Assembly (NCBI RefSeq): GCF_006539165.1
Contig: NZ_BJMM01000012.1
Location: forward strand, 124,001-188,000
Direction of reading: 5' to 3'
DNA length: 64,000 nt
From: Streptomyces cacaoi
GTDB taxonomy: Bacteria; Actinomycetota; Actinomycetes; Streptomycetales; Streptomycetaceae
How positions within the stretch are numbered: position 1 is the stretch's first letter; the number at the start of each line of letters is the position of its first letter. The translations under genes were made by a program, and so were the position numbers. The notes beneath the pieces are model-generated. The model ran no database searches and was not told the DNA's origin. It saw only the letters and a list, made by a program, of their open reading frames with translations. Shown here one piece after another: positions 1-10,124 of this stretch.

Positions 1-1524
<1,524 letters not shown>

Positions 1525-1528
1525 ACCC

Positions 1529-1560
1529 CGCGCGGCCCCGGCCCGTACCGGGGCCGCGCG
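1529..1560. terminator. bidirectional terminator hairpin
   Basis: A perfect 13-bp stem (1529-1541 pairing with 1548-1560) with a 6-nt loop fills the gap between two converging genes, the UvrA-like gene and the SDR gene. There is no U-run, as is common for streptomycete terminators. Confidence 0.75.
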
Positions 1561-1564
1561 GCGA

Positions 1565-2473
1565 TCACCACGGGGAGCGGGCGGTCATCCCGCCGTCGAC
1601 GACGAGGTCGTGCCCGGTGATCCACGAGGCCATCGGCGAGGCGAGGAACACACAGGCGTCGCCGACCTCGCCGGCCCGCCCCATCCGCCCCAGCGGCGCC
1701 CCCGCACACCAGCGCCGCACCCCGTCCTCCCATGCCTGTTCGATGCCGTCCCGGGCGACCAGCCCGGGCGAGACCGTGTTGACCCGCACCCCGTCCCCGC
1801 CGTACTCGACGGCCGCGGCCCGCGCGTGCGCGACGACCGCCGCCTTCGAAGCGGAGTAGTGCGCGTGCCCCACCGCGGCGTACCCGGCCTCGATCGAGGC
1901 GACATGGGTGACGCTGCCGCCCCCGTGCGCGGCGAGCAGCGGGGCGGCGGCCTGTGTGCAGGCGAACACGCTGGTGAGGTTGGTGTCGACGACCTCCCGC
2001 CACTGCGCCGCCGTCATCCCGGGCAGCGGCTGGACGGGCTGTACGGCCGCGTTGTTGACGACGGCCCCGAGGCCCGCGGGGCGGCCCGGCGACGGTGCCC
2101 ACCCGGCCGCGGCCCGCACCACGTCGCGGCATCCGTCCTCGTCCGACAGCTCGCCCCGCACGGCGTACGCCGCACCGCCCGCCCGCTCGATCAGCGCGAC
2201 CGTCTCCCGGGCGCCCGCCTCGTCCGACCGGTAGTGCACGACGACGGGAGCGCCCACGGCGGCGAACCGGAGCGCGACACCGCGCCCGATCCCACCCGAC
2301 GCGCCGGTCACCAGCACCGTGCGCCCATCGGCGAGCACGGGCGCACCCACCGCAGCCACCGCACCCACCGTCTCCGCCGCATCCGCCGCACCCGGCGCAC
2401 CCGTTCCGGCCGTCGCCGCCGGGCCGCGCGGCGCGCCTGTCCGCGCCCCCTCGGCACCGCTCGCCGCGCTCAT
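1565..2473 (-). CDS. SDR family NAD(P)-dependent oxidoreductase
   Basis: A 302-residue classical short-chain dehydrogenase/reductase. Visible: the cofactor motif TGASGGIG, the NNAA motif, the catalytic Ser in VASIEAGY, the YSASK Tyr-Lys pair, and the C-terminal VSPGLV and ITGHDLVVDGGM segments normal for the family. About 45 Ala/Gly-rich residues precede the Rossmann fold and look disordered. The ATG overlaps the stop codon of the upstream cupin gene as ATGA, so the two are translationally coupled and probably act together. The substrate cannot be told from sequence; related enzymes reduce sugars or ketones. Confidence 0.9.
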   Translation of the reverse strand: MSAASGAEGARTGAPRGPAATAGTGAPGAADAAETVGAVAAVGAPVLADGRTVLVTGASGGIGRGVALRFAAVGAPVVVHYRSDEAGARETVALIERAGGAAYAVRGELSDEDGCRDVVRAAAGWAPSPGRPAGLGAVVNNAAVQPVQPLPGMTAAQWREVVDTNLTSVFACTQAAAPLLAAHGGGSVTHVASIEAGYAAVGHAHYSASKAAVVAHARAAAVEYGGDGVRVNTVSPGLVARDGIEQAWEDGVRRWCAGAPLGRMGRAGEVGDACVFLASPMASWITGHDLVVDGGMTARSPW

Positions 2474-2979
2474 ACGCGCCCCAACTCCTCGATGAGACGG
2501 GCGTGTCCGGGGTAGGCGCGCGCCAGCCGTGCCGGGTCCCCGTGCTCGTAGCCGTCCTCCGTCCAGCCGGGCGCCATGGTGCAGCCGAAGAGCGTCCAGG
2601 CGCCGCCGTCGGCCACCCGGGCCGCCATCCAGGTACCGGCGGGCACGGTGAACTGCACATGATGCCCGGAGCCGAGGACGTCGGGGCCGAGGACGGGCGT
2701 CGTGACGCTCCCGTCGGGCGCGAGGAGGAGCAGGGCGAGCGGGTCGCCGCGGTAGTGGTGCCAGGTCTCGTCGGAAGGCAGCCGGTGGAGGGCGCAGTAG
2801 TCGCCGGGGCGGGCGGTCAGCAGCATCACGATCGCGGAGCCCTCCGGCCGCCCGTCGGGACGGACCGGGCCTGCCCACAGCTGCCGGAAGCGGCCCCCTT
2901 CGCGCGGCAGCGGCTCCAGGCCGAAGTGCGCGATCAGCGCCTCGGGGGTCTCGGCGGTCTCGGGCGGGTGGGTAGCCAT
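2470..2979 (-). CDS. DUF985 cupin-domain protein
   Basis: 169 residues from the ATG at 2979, which I prefer because the conserved region starts directly after it (ETAEALIAHFGLEPLPREGG-like). The fold is a small cupin: HRLPSDETWHHYRGDPL supplies the metal-binding histidines, followed by VPAGTWMAARV and the late motif GCTMAPGWTEDGYE typical of DUF985. Members resemble sugar-epimerase cupins but no reaction is established. It is the first gene of a two-gene unit with the SDR oxidoreductase (4-base overlap). Confidence 0.85.
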   Translation of the reverse strand: MATHPPETAETPEALIAHFGLEPLPREGGRFRQLWAGPVRPDGRPEGSAIVMLLTARPGDYCALHRLPSDETWHHYRGDPLALLLLAPDGSVTTPVLGPDVLGSGHHVQFTVPAGTWMAARVADGGAWTLFGCTMAPGWTEDGYEHGDPARLARAYPGHARLIEELGRV

Positions 2980-3043
2980 GTCCCAGCGCTGCCCCGCCGC
3001 CCCCGCGGTCATGCCCGGGCGCGACCTGCCGTGCGCCCCGGAA

Positions 3044-3106
3044 CAGCTGTGCCCACCAGGGCAGTCGTGCACACGGGCACAGCTGAGGGCACAGGGCAGC
3101 TGTGGG
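3044..3106. promoter_or_regulatory. repeated CAGCTGTGCCC inverted-repeat elements upstream of tctC
   Basis: An 11-base word CAGCTGTGCCC (3044-3054) is followed by its exact inverse GGGCACAGCTG (3075-3085) and by a further CAGCTGTGGG copy (3097-3106). They sit in the 358-base gap between the cupin gene and tctC, which holds no gene that I can support. An operator for the transporter operon is the natural inference, but the regulator is not in the window. Confidence 0.35.
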
Positions 3107-3337
3107 CAGACCTCCGCAGCAGTGCGCACAAGGGGCGGCCGTACCCGTCGTCACGGCCGTGAACACAAGGACCACAAGGACCGAAACTTTTCTTGCTGCA
3201 CACGGGGAGACACGGCCGTCCGGCGAGGGCAGCATGTGGCCCTCCCTCGGAACGCCCCGGCCGGGCCTTTTCCGCTGCTCTGCCACGGCTCAGGCCCGGC
3301 CCCGGCCCCGCAGGCTCTTCGGAAAGGCGGTGTCCAG

Positions 3338-4321
3338 GTGCGCCCGCGCGCCCTTCTCTCCCCGCTGGCGGCAGCGGTGGTCGTGCTGCTCGTGCCACCG
3401 CTGCTGACGTCCGGCTCGGGCACCGACACGGGAACGCACATCCCCGGCCTGCGCCTCATGGTCCCCAACACCCCGGGCGGCGGCTACGACATCACCGCGC
3501 GGACGGCGGCCAAGAACGCCGAGGAGGCCGGGCTCAACCGCAACATCGAGGTGTACAACCTGCCGGGTGCCGGCGGCACCGTCGGGCTGAGCCGGCTGGT
3601 GAACGAGCGGGGCAACGGCAAGCTCATGATGTCGATGGGCCTCGGCGTCGTCGGGGCCGTGCACACCAACCACGCGCCCTCCACGCTCGCGGACGCCACC
3701 CCGGTCGCGCGGATCGTGGAGGAGCCGGACATCGTCGTCGTCGCGAAGAACTCCCCCTACAAGACGTTCGATCAGCTGCTGGACGCCTGGAAGAGCGACC
3801 CGCGCTCGGTGCCCGTCGGCGGCGGCTCCTCGGCGGGCGGACCCGACCATCTGGCCCCCATGCTGATGGCCCGCGCCGCCGGTATCGAGCCGAAATCGGT
3901 CAACTACGTGCCCTTCGACGGCGGGGGCGAGCTGCTCGCCTCCGTCCTGGGCGGCAAGGTGAAGTTCGGCGTCTCGGGCATCGGGGAGTACCGCGACCAG
4001 ATCGAGTCCGGCGAACTGCGCCTCCTCGCCGTCACGGGCAGGAAGCGCATCGAGGGCTTCGACGCCCCCACCCTCCAGGAGGCCGGCCTGGACGTGGTGT
4101 TCACCAACTGGCGCGGCCTGATGGCCCCGCCGGGGCTGTCGGAGGAACGCCGCGACCGGCTGATCCGCTTCGTCCGGCAGCTGCGCGGCTCGGCACAGTG
4201 GCGCAAGTCCCTGCGCGTCAACGGCTGGGACGACGCCTGGCTGCCCGGCGAGAAGTACGGCCGGTTCCTGGCCGCACAGGACCGGCGGGTCGACACCGTG
4301 CTGAAGGAGCTGGGCCGGTGA
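3338..4321 (+). CDS. tctC: tripartite tricarboxylate transporter substrate-binding protein (TctC family)
   Basis: 327 residues with a hydrophobic Sec-type signal (about residues 4-25) and the TctC/Bug-family start of the mature protein, LMVPNTPGGGYDITAR, where the PGGG..D segment contacts the carboxylate. The gene begins at GTG 3338, 7 bases after GGAAAGGCGG. It is the extracytoplasmic receptor that captures a di- or tricarboxylate for the TctA-TctB membrane pair. Its stop overlaps the GTG of tctB. The ligand cannot be predicted. Confidence 0.9.
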   Translation: MRPRALLSPLAAAVVVLLVPPLLTSGSGTDTGTHIPGLRLMVPNTPGGGYDITARTAAKNAEEAGLNRNIEVYNLPGAGGTVGLSRLVNERGNGKLMMSMGLGVVGAVHTNHAPSTLADATPVARIVEEPDIVVVAKNSPYKTFDQLLDAWKSDPRSVPVGGGSSAGGPDHLAPMLMARAAGIEPKSVNYVPFDGGGELLASVLGGKVKFGVSGIGEYRDQIESGELRLLAVTGRKRIEGFDAPTLQEAGLDVVFTNWRGLMAPPGLSEERRDRLIRFVRQLRGSAQWRKSLRVNGWDDAWLPGEKYGRFLAAQDRRVDTVLKELGR

Positions 4322-5010
4322 CGACCCTGCGCGCGGCCCTGCGCGGCCGCTCCGAACTCGGCGTCTGCGCCCTGCTGTTGGCGGTCGGCGTCCTCGTGCT
4401 GACGGACGCCCTGACGATGGACTCCGTCGCCTCGGTACGCGGCCCGGTCGGTCCCCGCACCGTCCCCGTACTCGTCGGCGGCGCACTGCTGGTCGTGGCG
4501 CTCGTCCTGGCCGTCGACGTCCTGCGCGGCCCCACGGGCCCGACGGCGCCCCCAGCTGACGAAGAAAACCCCGCCCCGCTCGCCGCGGAATCCGGCACAG
4601 CTGAAGCCGACACGGCGAAAGCCGCCACAGCTGAGGACGGCCCCGCGCCGGGTCCGACGAAAGCCGGCACAGCTGAGCAGCCGGAGGCCGGGGAAGAACC
4701 AGGCACATCTGCGGAAGCGCCGCGCGCGGACGGAACTGCCGCAGATGGGGCCGGAGTTCCCCACGACTGGCGCACCGTCGCCCTCCTCACCGGCGTCTTC
4801 CTCGCCTTCGCCGCCCTGATCGAGCCGCTCGGCTTCCCGGTCGCGGGCGCCCTCCTGTTCTGGGGCTCCGCCTACACGCTGGGCAGCCGCACCCACGCCT
4901 TCACCCGGGACCCGTTGATCGCCGCCGTCCTCTCCGTGGTCACCTACGCGGTCTTCCACACCCTGCTCGGCGTCGCGCTGCCCGGCGGCCCCCTGATGGG
5001 GGTGCTGTGA
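4318..5010 (+). CDS. tctB: tripartite tricarboxylate transporter small membrane subunit (TctB family)
   Basis: 230 residues, GTG start inside the tctC stop (GTGA). Two N-terminal helices (about 12-30 and 48-65) and two C-terminal hydrophobic segments (about 155-195 and 205-225) fit the four-helix TctB fold. The loop between them is unusually long, about 85 Ala/Thr/Glu-rich residues with repeated GTAE-like units; at DNA level GGCACAGCTGA recurs several times (near 4606, 4631 and 4670), so the loop probably grew by repeat expansion. It is the small membrane partner of TctA. Confidence 0.85.
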   Translation: MTTLRAALRGRSELGVCALLLAVGVLVLTDALTMDSVASVRGPVGPRTVPVLVGGALLVVALVLAVDVLRGPTGPTAPPADEENPAPLAAESGTAEADTAKAATAEDGPAPGPTKAGTAEQPEAGEEPGTSAEAPRADGTAADGAGVPHDWRTVALLTGVFLAFAALIEPLGFPVAGALLFWGSAYTLGSRTHAFTRDPLIAAVLSVVTYAVFHTLLGVALPGGPLMGVL

Positions 5011-6551
5011 CGATGGATTCCCTCGGCTCCCTGATGGACGGCTTCGGCACCGCGCTGACCCCGCTGAACCTGCTGTGGGCCGCCGTCGGCGTCCTGCTCG
5101 GCACCGCCATCGGCGTCCTGCCCGGCATCGGCCCCGCGATGGCCGTGGCACTGCTGCTGCCGGTCACCTACGGGCTCGACCCGACCGGCGCCTTCATCAT
5201 GTTCGCCGGTATCTACTACGGCGGCATGTTCGGCGGCTCGACGACGTCGATCCTGCTCAACACCCCGGGCGAGAGCGCCGCCGTCATCGCCGCCATGGAG
5301 GGCAACCCGATGGCCAAGGCGGGCCGCGGCCCGCAGGCGCTGGCGGCAGCGGCGATCGGGCACTTCGCCGGCGGCATGATCGGGACCGTCCTGCTGGTCG
5401 TCCTGGCCCCCACGGTCGCCGATCTGGCCGTGGACATCGGGGCACCGGACTACTTCGCCATCATGGTGCTGGCGTTCATCGCCGTGACCTCCGTCCTCGG
5501 CTCCTCACGGGTACGCGGTTTCGCCTCCCTGCTGATCGGCCTCACCCTGGGGCTGGTCGGCCTCGACCAGATGACGGGACAACAGCGGCTCACTTTCGGC
5601 AGCCTTCAGCTGTCCGACGGCATCGACGTGGTCATCGTGGCCGTCGGTCTCTTCGCCATCGGCGAGGCCCTGTGGGTCGCGGCCCGGCTGCGGCACGACG
5701 GAGGGCCCGGCGCCGGGATCCCGCTGAGCCGCCCCTGGCTCGGCCGTGACGAGCTGCGCCGCACCTGGAAGCCGTGGCTGCGCGGCCCGGTGATCGGCTT
5801 CCCGTTCGGCGCGATCCCGGCGGGCGGCGCGGAGATCCCCACGTTCCTGTCGTACATCACCGAGAAGCGCCTCTCCCGGCACCGGAAGGAGTTCGGCAAG
5901 GGCGCCATCGAGGGCGTGGCAGGGCCGGAGTCGGCCGCGTCCGCCTCCGCGGCGGGCACCCTCGTCTCGATGCTCACCCTGGGCCTGCCCACGACAGCTG
6001 TGGCCGCCGTCATGCTGGCCGCTTTCCAGCAGTACGGCATCCAGCCGGGCCCGCTGCTGTTCGAGCGCGAACCCGACCTGGTGTGGGGCCTGATCGCCTC
6101 GCTGTTCGTCGGCATGGTGATGCTGCTGCTCCTCAACCTGCCGCTGGCGCCGCTGTGGGCCCGGCTGCTGCGCATTCCCCGGCCGTATCTGTACGCGGGA
6201 ATCCTGTTCTTCGCCGCGGTCGGCGCCTACGCGGTGGGCGGCGAGGCGTTCGACGTGGTCCTGCTGCTGGTCATCGGACTGCTGGGACTGCTGATGCGGC
6301 GTTACGGGCTGCCCGTGCTGCCCGCGATCATCGGCGTCATCCTGGGCCCGTCGGCCGAGCAACAGCTGCGCCGGGCTTTGCAGATCAGCGACGGCAGCGT
6401 GTCCGGCCTCGTCGACACCCCGTTCGCGGTGACGGTCTACGCGGTCATCGCCCTCGTGCTGCTGTGGCCCTGGCTGCGGCGCGCCCTGCCCCGGCGCCTC
6501 CGCCCCGCCCCGGGCGCCTCCCGCGACCCGGGCCCGCCCGACACCCCCTGA
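5007..6551 (+). CDS. tctA: tripartite tricarboxylate transporter large permease (TctA family)
   Basis: 514 residues with about a dozen membrane segments. The family motif is visible near the N-terminus, [20 protein letters not shown], with its duplicate [15 protein letters not shown] in the second half, as expected for TctA. Start is GTG 5007 overlapping the tctB stop, or ATG 5013. It forms the translocation channel of the transporter. It is the last gene of the operon and is followed by a strong terminator. Confidence 0.92.
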   Translation: MTMDSLGSLMDGFGTALTPLNLLWAAVGVLLGTAIGVLPGIGPAMAVALLLPVTYGLDPTGAFIMFAGIYYGGMFGGSTTSILLNTPGESAAVIAAMEGNPMAKAGRGPQALAAAAIGHFAGGMIGTVLLVVLAPTVADLAVDIGAPDYFAIMVLAFIAVTSVLGSSRVRGFASLLIGLTLGLVGLDQMTGQQRLTFGSLQLSDGIDVVIVAVGLFAIGEALWVAARLRHDGGPGAGIPLSRPWLGRDELRRTWKPWLRGPVIGFPFGAIPAGGAEIPTFLSYITEKRLSRHRKEFGKGAIEGVAGPESAASASAAGTLVSMLTLGLPTTAVAAVMLAAFQQYGIQPGPLLFEREPDLVWGLIASLFVGMVMLLLLNLPLAPLWARLLRIPRPYLYAGILFFAAVGAYAVGGEAFDVVLLLVIGLLGLLMRRYGLPVLPAIIGVILGPSAEQQLRRALQISDGSVSGLVDTPFAVTVYAVIALVLLWPWLRRALPRRLRPAPGASRDPGPPDTP

Positions 6552-6573
6552 CCCCGCGCCCCGTCCCCACACC

Positions 6574-6624
6574 GCCGCCCCCGCTCCGTCCGGACCCCCG
6601 CCGGACACCAGGAGCGGGGGCGGC
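6574..6624 (+). terminator. terminator of the tct operon
   Basis: A perfect 14-bp outer stem (6574-6587 with 6611-6624) encloses a second 6-bp stem (6588-6593 with 6601-6606). It starts 22 bases after the tctA stop. Confidence 0.8.
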
Positions 6625-7222
6625 ACCTTTCCGTCCCTCCCTCGCGGCTCCCGCGACCCGCCTTTGCCTTTCCCTTGCCCGTGGCCTTGCCACAGCACCG
6701 ACCCCGGCTCCTGTCGGAAGGCCGCGCAACAACAGCGAAGTGCCAGGTCACAGACGCCTGTTCAGAAGTTTTCCACAGGGCGCCGAGCCACTCCGGACTC
6801 ATTTGGTAATCTAAGTATTAACGCTTCCTTGACGGTTCCTTGACTGTCATCAGTGATCTTCATTGCCCTGTCCCCGTCTGTTCCCGCCTGCCCCTGTCTG
6901 TTCCCGCCTGTCCCCGTCAGTCCCGGCCCCCGCAGGACACCGCCGTCCCCGGGCGGGCCGCAGCCCGCGCGCACCCGCGACCGCGACCGGTGCCGCGCGG
7001 TACGCCCCGGAACCGAGACCGAGTCCCCGGACGCCCAGGAGGAGTCATCCGCTTGTCGACGCCCGGCCGCACCGGCCATCGCATCCCCGTCCCGTCCCCC
7101 GTGCCCCCGTCCGCCCCGGCGGCTGCCGCGCCCCCCGCGCGCACGTCCGCCGGGGCTCCCGCTCCCCGCGGGCCGGCCGGCCACCGCACCACGACGCCGC
7201 CCGGCGCCGGGGAGGACTGATC
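6625..7222. other. long intergenic region upstream of the antiporter gene
   Basis: No gene supported. Around 6770-6850 the sequence becomes AT-rich (TTTGGTAATCTAAGTATTAA near 6800), a likely promoter zone for the antiporter gene. At 6878-6910 a 13-base word CTGTTCCCGCCTG is repeated with a 20-base period. The rest is C-rich low-complexity sequence. Confidence 0.4.
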
Positions 7223-8446
7223 ATGGGTCATGCCGACACCCTGCTCGCCATGGGCGGCGCCTTCGTCGCCGCCGCCGTCCTCGCCCGCCTCGGCAACCGC
7301 ATCGGCCTGCCGACGATCCCGCTGTTCATCCTGGCCGGCATCCTGCTCGGCCCGAACACCCCCGGCTTCGTCCTGCTGCACGACCCGGACGACCTGGAGA
7401 TGCTCTCCGCGCTCGGCCTCGTGCTGCTGCTCTTCTACCTCGGCCTCGAATTCCACATGGACGACCTCAAGGCCGGGGGCCGCAAGATGGCGCTCGCCGG
7501 GAGCCTCTACCTGGCGCTGAACGTCGGCGCCGGGCTGGCCTTCGGCTTCGTCCTCGGCTGGGGCACCTCGGAGGCGCTCGTCCTCGCGGGCGTCCTGGGC
7601 ATCTCGTCGTCCGCGATCGTCACCAAGACGCTGGTCGACCTGAAACGGATCAACAATCCCGAGACGAAGCCGATCCTCGGCATCATCGTCGTCGAGGACA
7701 TCTTCCTGGCCCTGTATCTGGCCGCGCTCCAGCCGGTGTTGGCGGGCGCCGACAGCATGGGCTCGGCCCTGGTGCAGATAGGCAAGGCGTTCGGCTTCCT
7801 GCTCGTCCTCGCCCTCGCCGCCCGCTTCGGCACCAGGCTCATCGGCAGGCTCTTCGCCATCAAGGACAACGAGCTGCTGGTGATCTCCTTCCTCGGCGCC
7901 GCCGTCCTCGTCGCCGGGGTGGCGGAGGAGTTCGGCGTCGCGGACGCCATCGGCGCCTTCATGGTCGGCCTGATGCTCGGGAACACCGCCTCCGGGGACC
8001 GCATCCGCGAGCTGGTGCACCCGCTGCGCGACGCCTTCGGAGCGATCTTCTTCTTCGCCTTCGGGCTGTCCATCGACCCCGGCGACCTGCCCGTCGTCCT
8101 GGTACCGGTGCTCGCCGCCGTCGCGCTGACGGTCCTCATGAACGTCCTCGCCGGCCTGTGCGCCGCGAAGATCTACTCCTTCGGGCCCCAGCCCACCGCC
8201 AACGTCGCGACGACGCTGCTGGCACGCGGCGAGTTCGCACTCATCCTGGCGACCATGGCGGCAACCGCCGGGCTGGACGACCGGCTCTCCCCGTTCATCG
8301 CGGGCTATGTCCTCATCCTCGCCGTGGTGGCCCCGCTGGTGGCCGGCCGCTCGCACTGGCTGGCCCGCGTCCTGCCCGGCCCGGCCCCGAAGGACCCCCC
8401 GGCACAGGAACAGGCCCCGGCCTCGGAACCGGCCCGCACCCACTGA
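7223..8446 (+). CDS. CPA2/KefB-type cation:proton antiporter
   Basis: 407 residues. The core shows LFILAGILLGPNTPGF, LLLFYLGLEFHMDDL, the ISSSAIVTK helix, PILGIIVVEDIFLAL, FGVADAIGAFMVGLML and AIFFFAFGLSIDP, all standard CPA2 (Kef/NapA-like) exchanger segments, with about 12 transmembrane helices. There is no TrkA-N or TrkA-C domain and no regulatory-subunit gene next to it, so it is a stand-alone transporter. ATG 7223 follows GGGGAGGACTG. Likely exchanges K+ or Na+ for H+ across the membrane; the ion is not decidable from sequence. Confidence 0.9.
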   Translation: MGHADTLLAMGGAFVAAAVLARLGNRIGLPTIPLFILAGILLGPNTPGFVLLHDPDDLEMLSALGLVLLLFYLGLEFHMDDLKAGGRKMALAGSLYLALNVGAGLAFGFVLGWGTSEALVLAGVLGISSSAIVTKTLVDLKRINNPETKPILGIIVVEDIFLALYLAALQPVLAGADSMGSALVQIGKAFGFLLVLALAARFGTRLIGRLFAIKDNELLVISFLGAAVLVAGVAEEFGVADAIGAFMVGLMLGNTASGDRIRELVHPLRDAFGAIFFFAFGLSIDPGDLPVVLVPVLAAVALTVLMNVLAGLCAAKIYSFGPQPTANVATTLLARGEFALILATMAATAGLDDRLSPFIAGYVLILAVVAPLVAGRSHWLARVLPGPAPKDPPAQEQAPASEPARTH

Positions 8447-8509
8447 GCCGGGCCGGGGAGCCGGGGCCGCCGGAACCGCCGGGAGGGGGCCGCGGCGAAG
8501 GGTCCGGGC

Positions 8510-9637
8510 TCAGCGCCGCGCGTGCCGCCCGCGTCCGCCCCGCCCGCCGGGCGCGGGGCCGTCCCCCTCCGGCGGCAGCGGCCCGCCGTACTGCTGACCG
8601 CCGTACTGCTGACCGCCGTACTGCGGGTACTGCTGACCGGGCTGCTGGCCGTACGGCTGCCCCTGGCCCTGCTGACCGGGGTGCTGCCGGCCTCCGTACG
8701 GCTGCCCCTGCTGCTGACCCGGGTGCTGCTGCGCCCCGTACGGCTGCCCCGGGTGCTGCTGCGCCCCGGAACGGCCCTGCGGCGCCTGCTGCTGCGGGCC
8801 CCCCTCGGGGTACTGCGGAGCCCCGGGCCCGGCCGGACCGGCGTGGGCGCCGGGCGCACCCGGCATCCCGTGCGCTCCGGGGGCCGGAGGCGGGCCGGGC
8901 GGCACCGGCGCACCGGGAGCAGCACCGGCGGCAGTGCCAGGCGCAGCACCGGCGGCAGCGCCGGGGACGGCACCGGCCACCGCCTCGCCCCGGGCGGCGG
9001 CCTCGGCCTCCGCCTTCTTCGTCTTGCGCCGGTTGCGCAGGTACTCGATGGCGATCGGCACCACGGACAGCAGAACGATCCCGACCAGGATCGCCTCGAT
9101 GTTCTTGTGGACGAACTCCACCTGCCCCAGCGCGGCACCGAGCAGCGTGACCCCGGCCCCCCACAGCGTCCCGCCGAGCACGTTGAAGGCGATGAACGAG
9201 CGGTACCGCATACCGCTCACACCCGCGATGATCGGCGTGAACGTCCGTACGACGGGCACGAACCGGGCCAGGACCAGCGACTTGGGCCCGTGCTTCTCGA
9301 AGAACTCGTGCGCCTTCTCGACGTTCTCCTGCTTGAACAGCCGCGAGTCGGGCCGCCGGAACAGCGTGGGCCCCACCTTCTTGCCGAACCAGTAGCCGGC
9401 CTGGTCACCGAGGACGGCCGCCAGCACGATCAGCACGCACATCAGCCACAGCGGCAGGTGCAGCTGGTTCGTCACGACGAGCAGACCGGCGGTGAACAGC
9501 AGCGAGTCGCCCGGCAGGAAGAAGCCGATCAGCAGGCCCGACTCGGCGAAGACGATCGCGAGGATCCCGATCGGCCCGAAGGTCTGGATCAGGAAGTCCG
9601 GATCCAGCCAGCTGGGTCCAAGTGCGAGTTGGGTCAC
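8510..9637 (-). CDS. DedA family membrane protein with Gln/Gly/Pro-rich C-terminal tail
   Basis: 375 residues from a GTG preceded by GGAGCCTTCC. The first ~215 residues are a DedA/SNARE-associated domain: FAESGLLIGFFLPGDSLL, GDQAGYWFGKKVGP and LARFVPVVRTFTPIIAGVSG are the family signatures. DedA proteins recycle or flip membrane lipids and affect proton homeostasis. The last ~140 residues are disordered, an Ala/Gly/Pro-rich part followed by repeats such as QHPGQ, QPYG and QQYGG. The tail is cytoplasmic if the usual topology holds. The repeats are imperfect and in-frame, suggesting slippage growth. Confidence 0.88.
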   Translation of the reverse strand: MTQLALGPSWLDPDFLIQTFGPIGILAIVFAESGLLIGFFLPGDSLLFTAGLLVVTNQLHLPLWLMCVLIVLAAVLGDQAGYWFGKKVGPTLFRRPDSRLFKQENVEKAHEFFEKHGPKSLVLARFVPVVRTFTPIIAGVSGMRYRSFIAFNVLGGTLWGAGVTLLGAALGQVEFVHKNIEAILVGIVLLSVVPIAIEYLRNRRKTKKAEAEAAARGEAVAGAVPGAAAGAAPGTAAGAAPGAPVPPGPPPAPGAHGMPGAPGAHAGPAGPGAPQYPEGGPQQQAPQGRSGAQQHPGQPYGAQQHPGQQQGQPYGGRQHPGQQGQGQPYGQQPGQQYPQYGGQQYGGQQYGGPLPPEGDGPAPGGRGGRGRHARR

Positions 9638-10124
9638 GGAAGGCTCCTGCTCCAGAGCGCGAGGACGAGAGGAACGCGCCGTCAGCACCGAAGGGCTGAA
9701 GGGCTGAATCGGACGCTACACGCTACCAACGAGGCCCTCTCGCCCACCGTTCCCGTGCTAGGAGGGCTGAAGAGCGCTCCCCGGACGGTGAGCACTCCCC
9801 ACGGAAGCACCGGGCCCGCCGCCCCGCCAATCCGCACTCGGCCATCCGCACCGGACCGGACGTCCGCACCCCGGCCGGCCCTCCGCCCCCGCAGCGGCCC
9901 CTCCCCGTCAGCACCTTCCTCCGCCCCGTCCCCACCACCGTCCCCACCACCGTCCGCGTCCCCGCCTGTCCCCCTCTGTCACCGCGCATCCCCGCCGTCG
10001 TCCTCCGTGCAGCACTCCGCAGCACGTCTGCGCCGTCCCCGCGTCACCGGCCCGCGCCCCACCGGCCCCGTCCCCCGGGCCGACGAGCCGGCACCCCCGC
10101 CGCATCCACCGGAAGGACCCGACC
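9638..10124. other. divergent intergenic region, dedA / M28 peptidase
   Basis: This 487-base gap must hold both promoters. An AT-richer patch with CGGACGCTACACGCTACC (about 9708-9727) is the likely dedA side. Near 9930-9960 the word CCGTCCCCACCA is directly repeated. I see no gene in it. Confidence 0.35.

Noticed and set aside
6878..6910. The 20-base-period repeat upstream of the antiporter as a CRISPR or regulatory array
   Set aside because: There are only two units, in C-rich low-complexity sequence.
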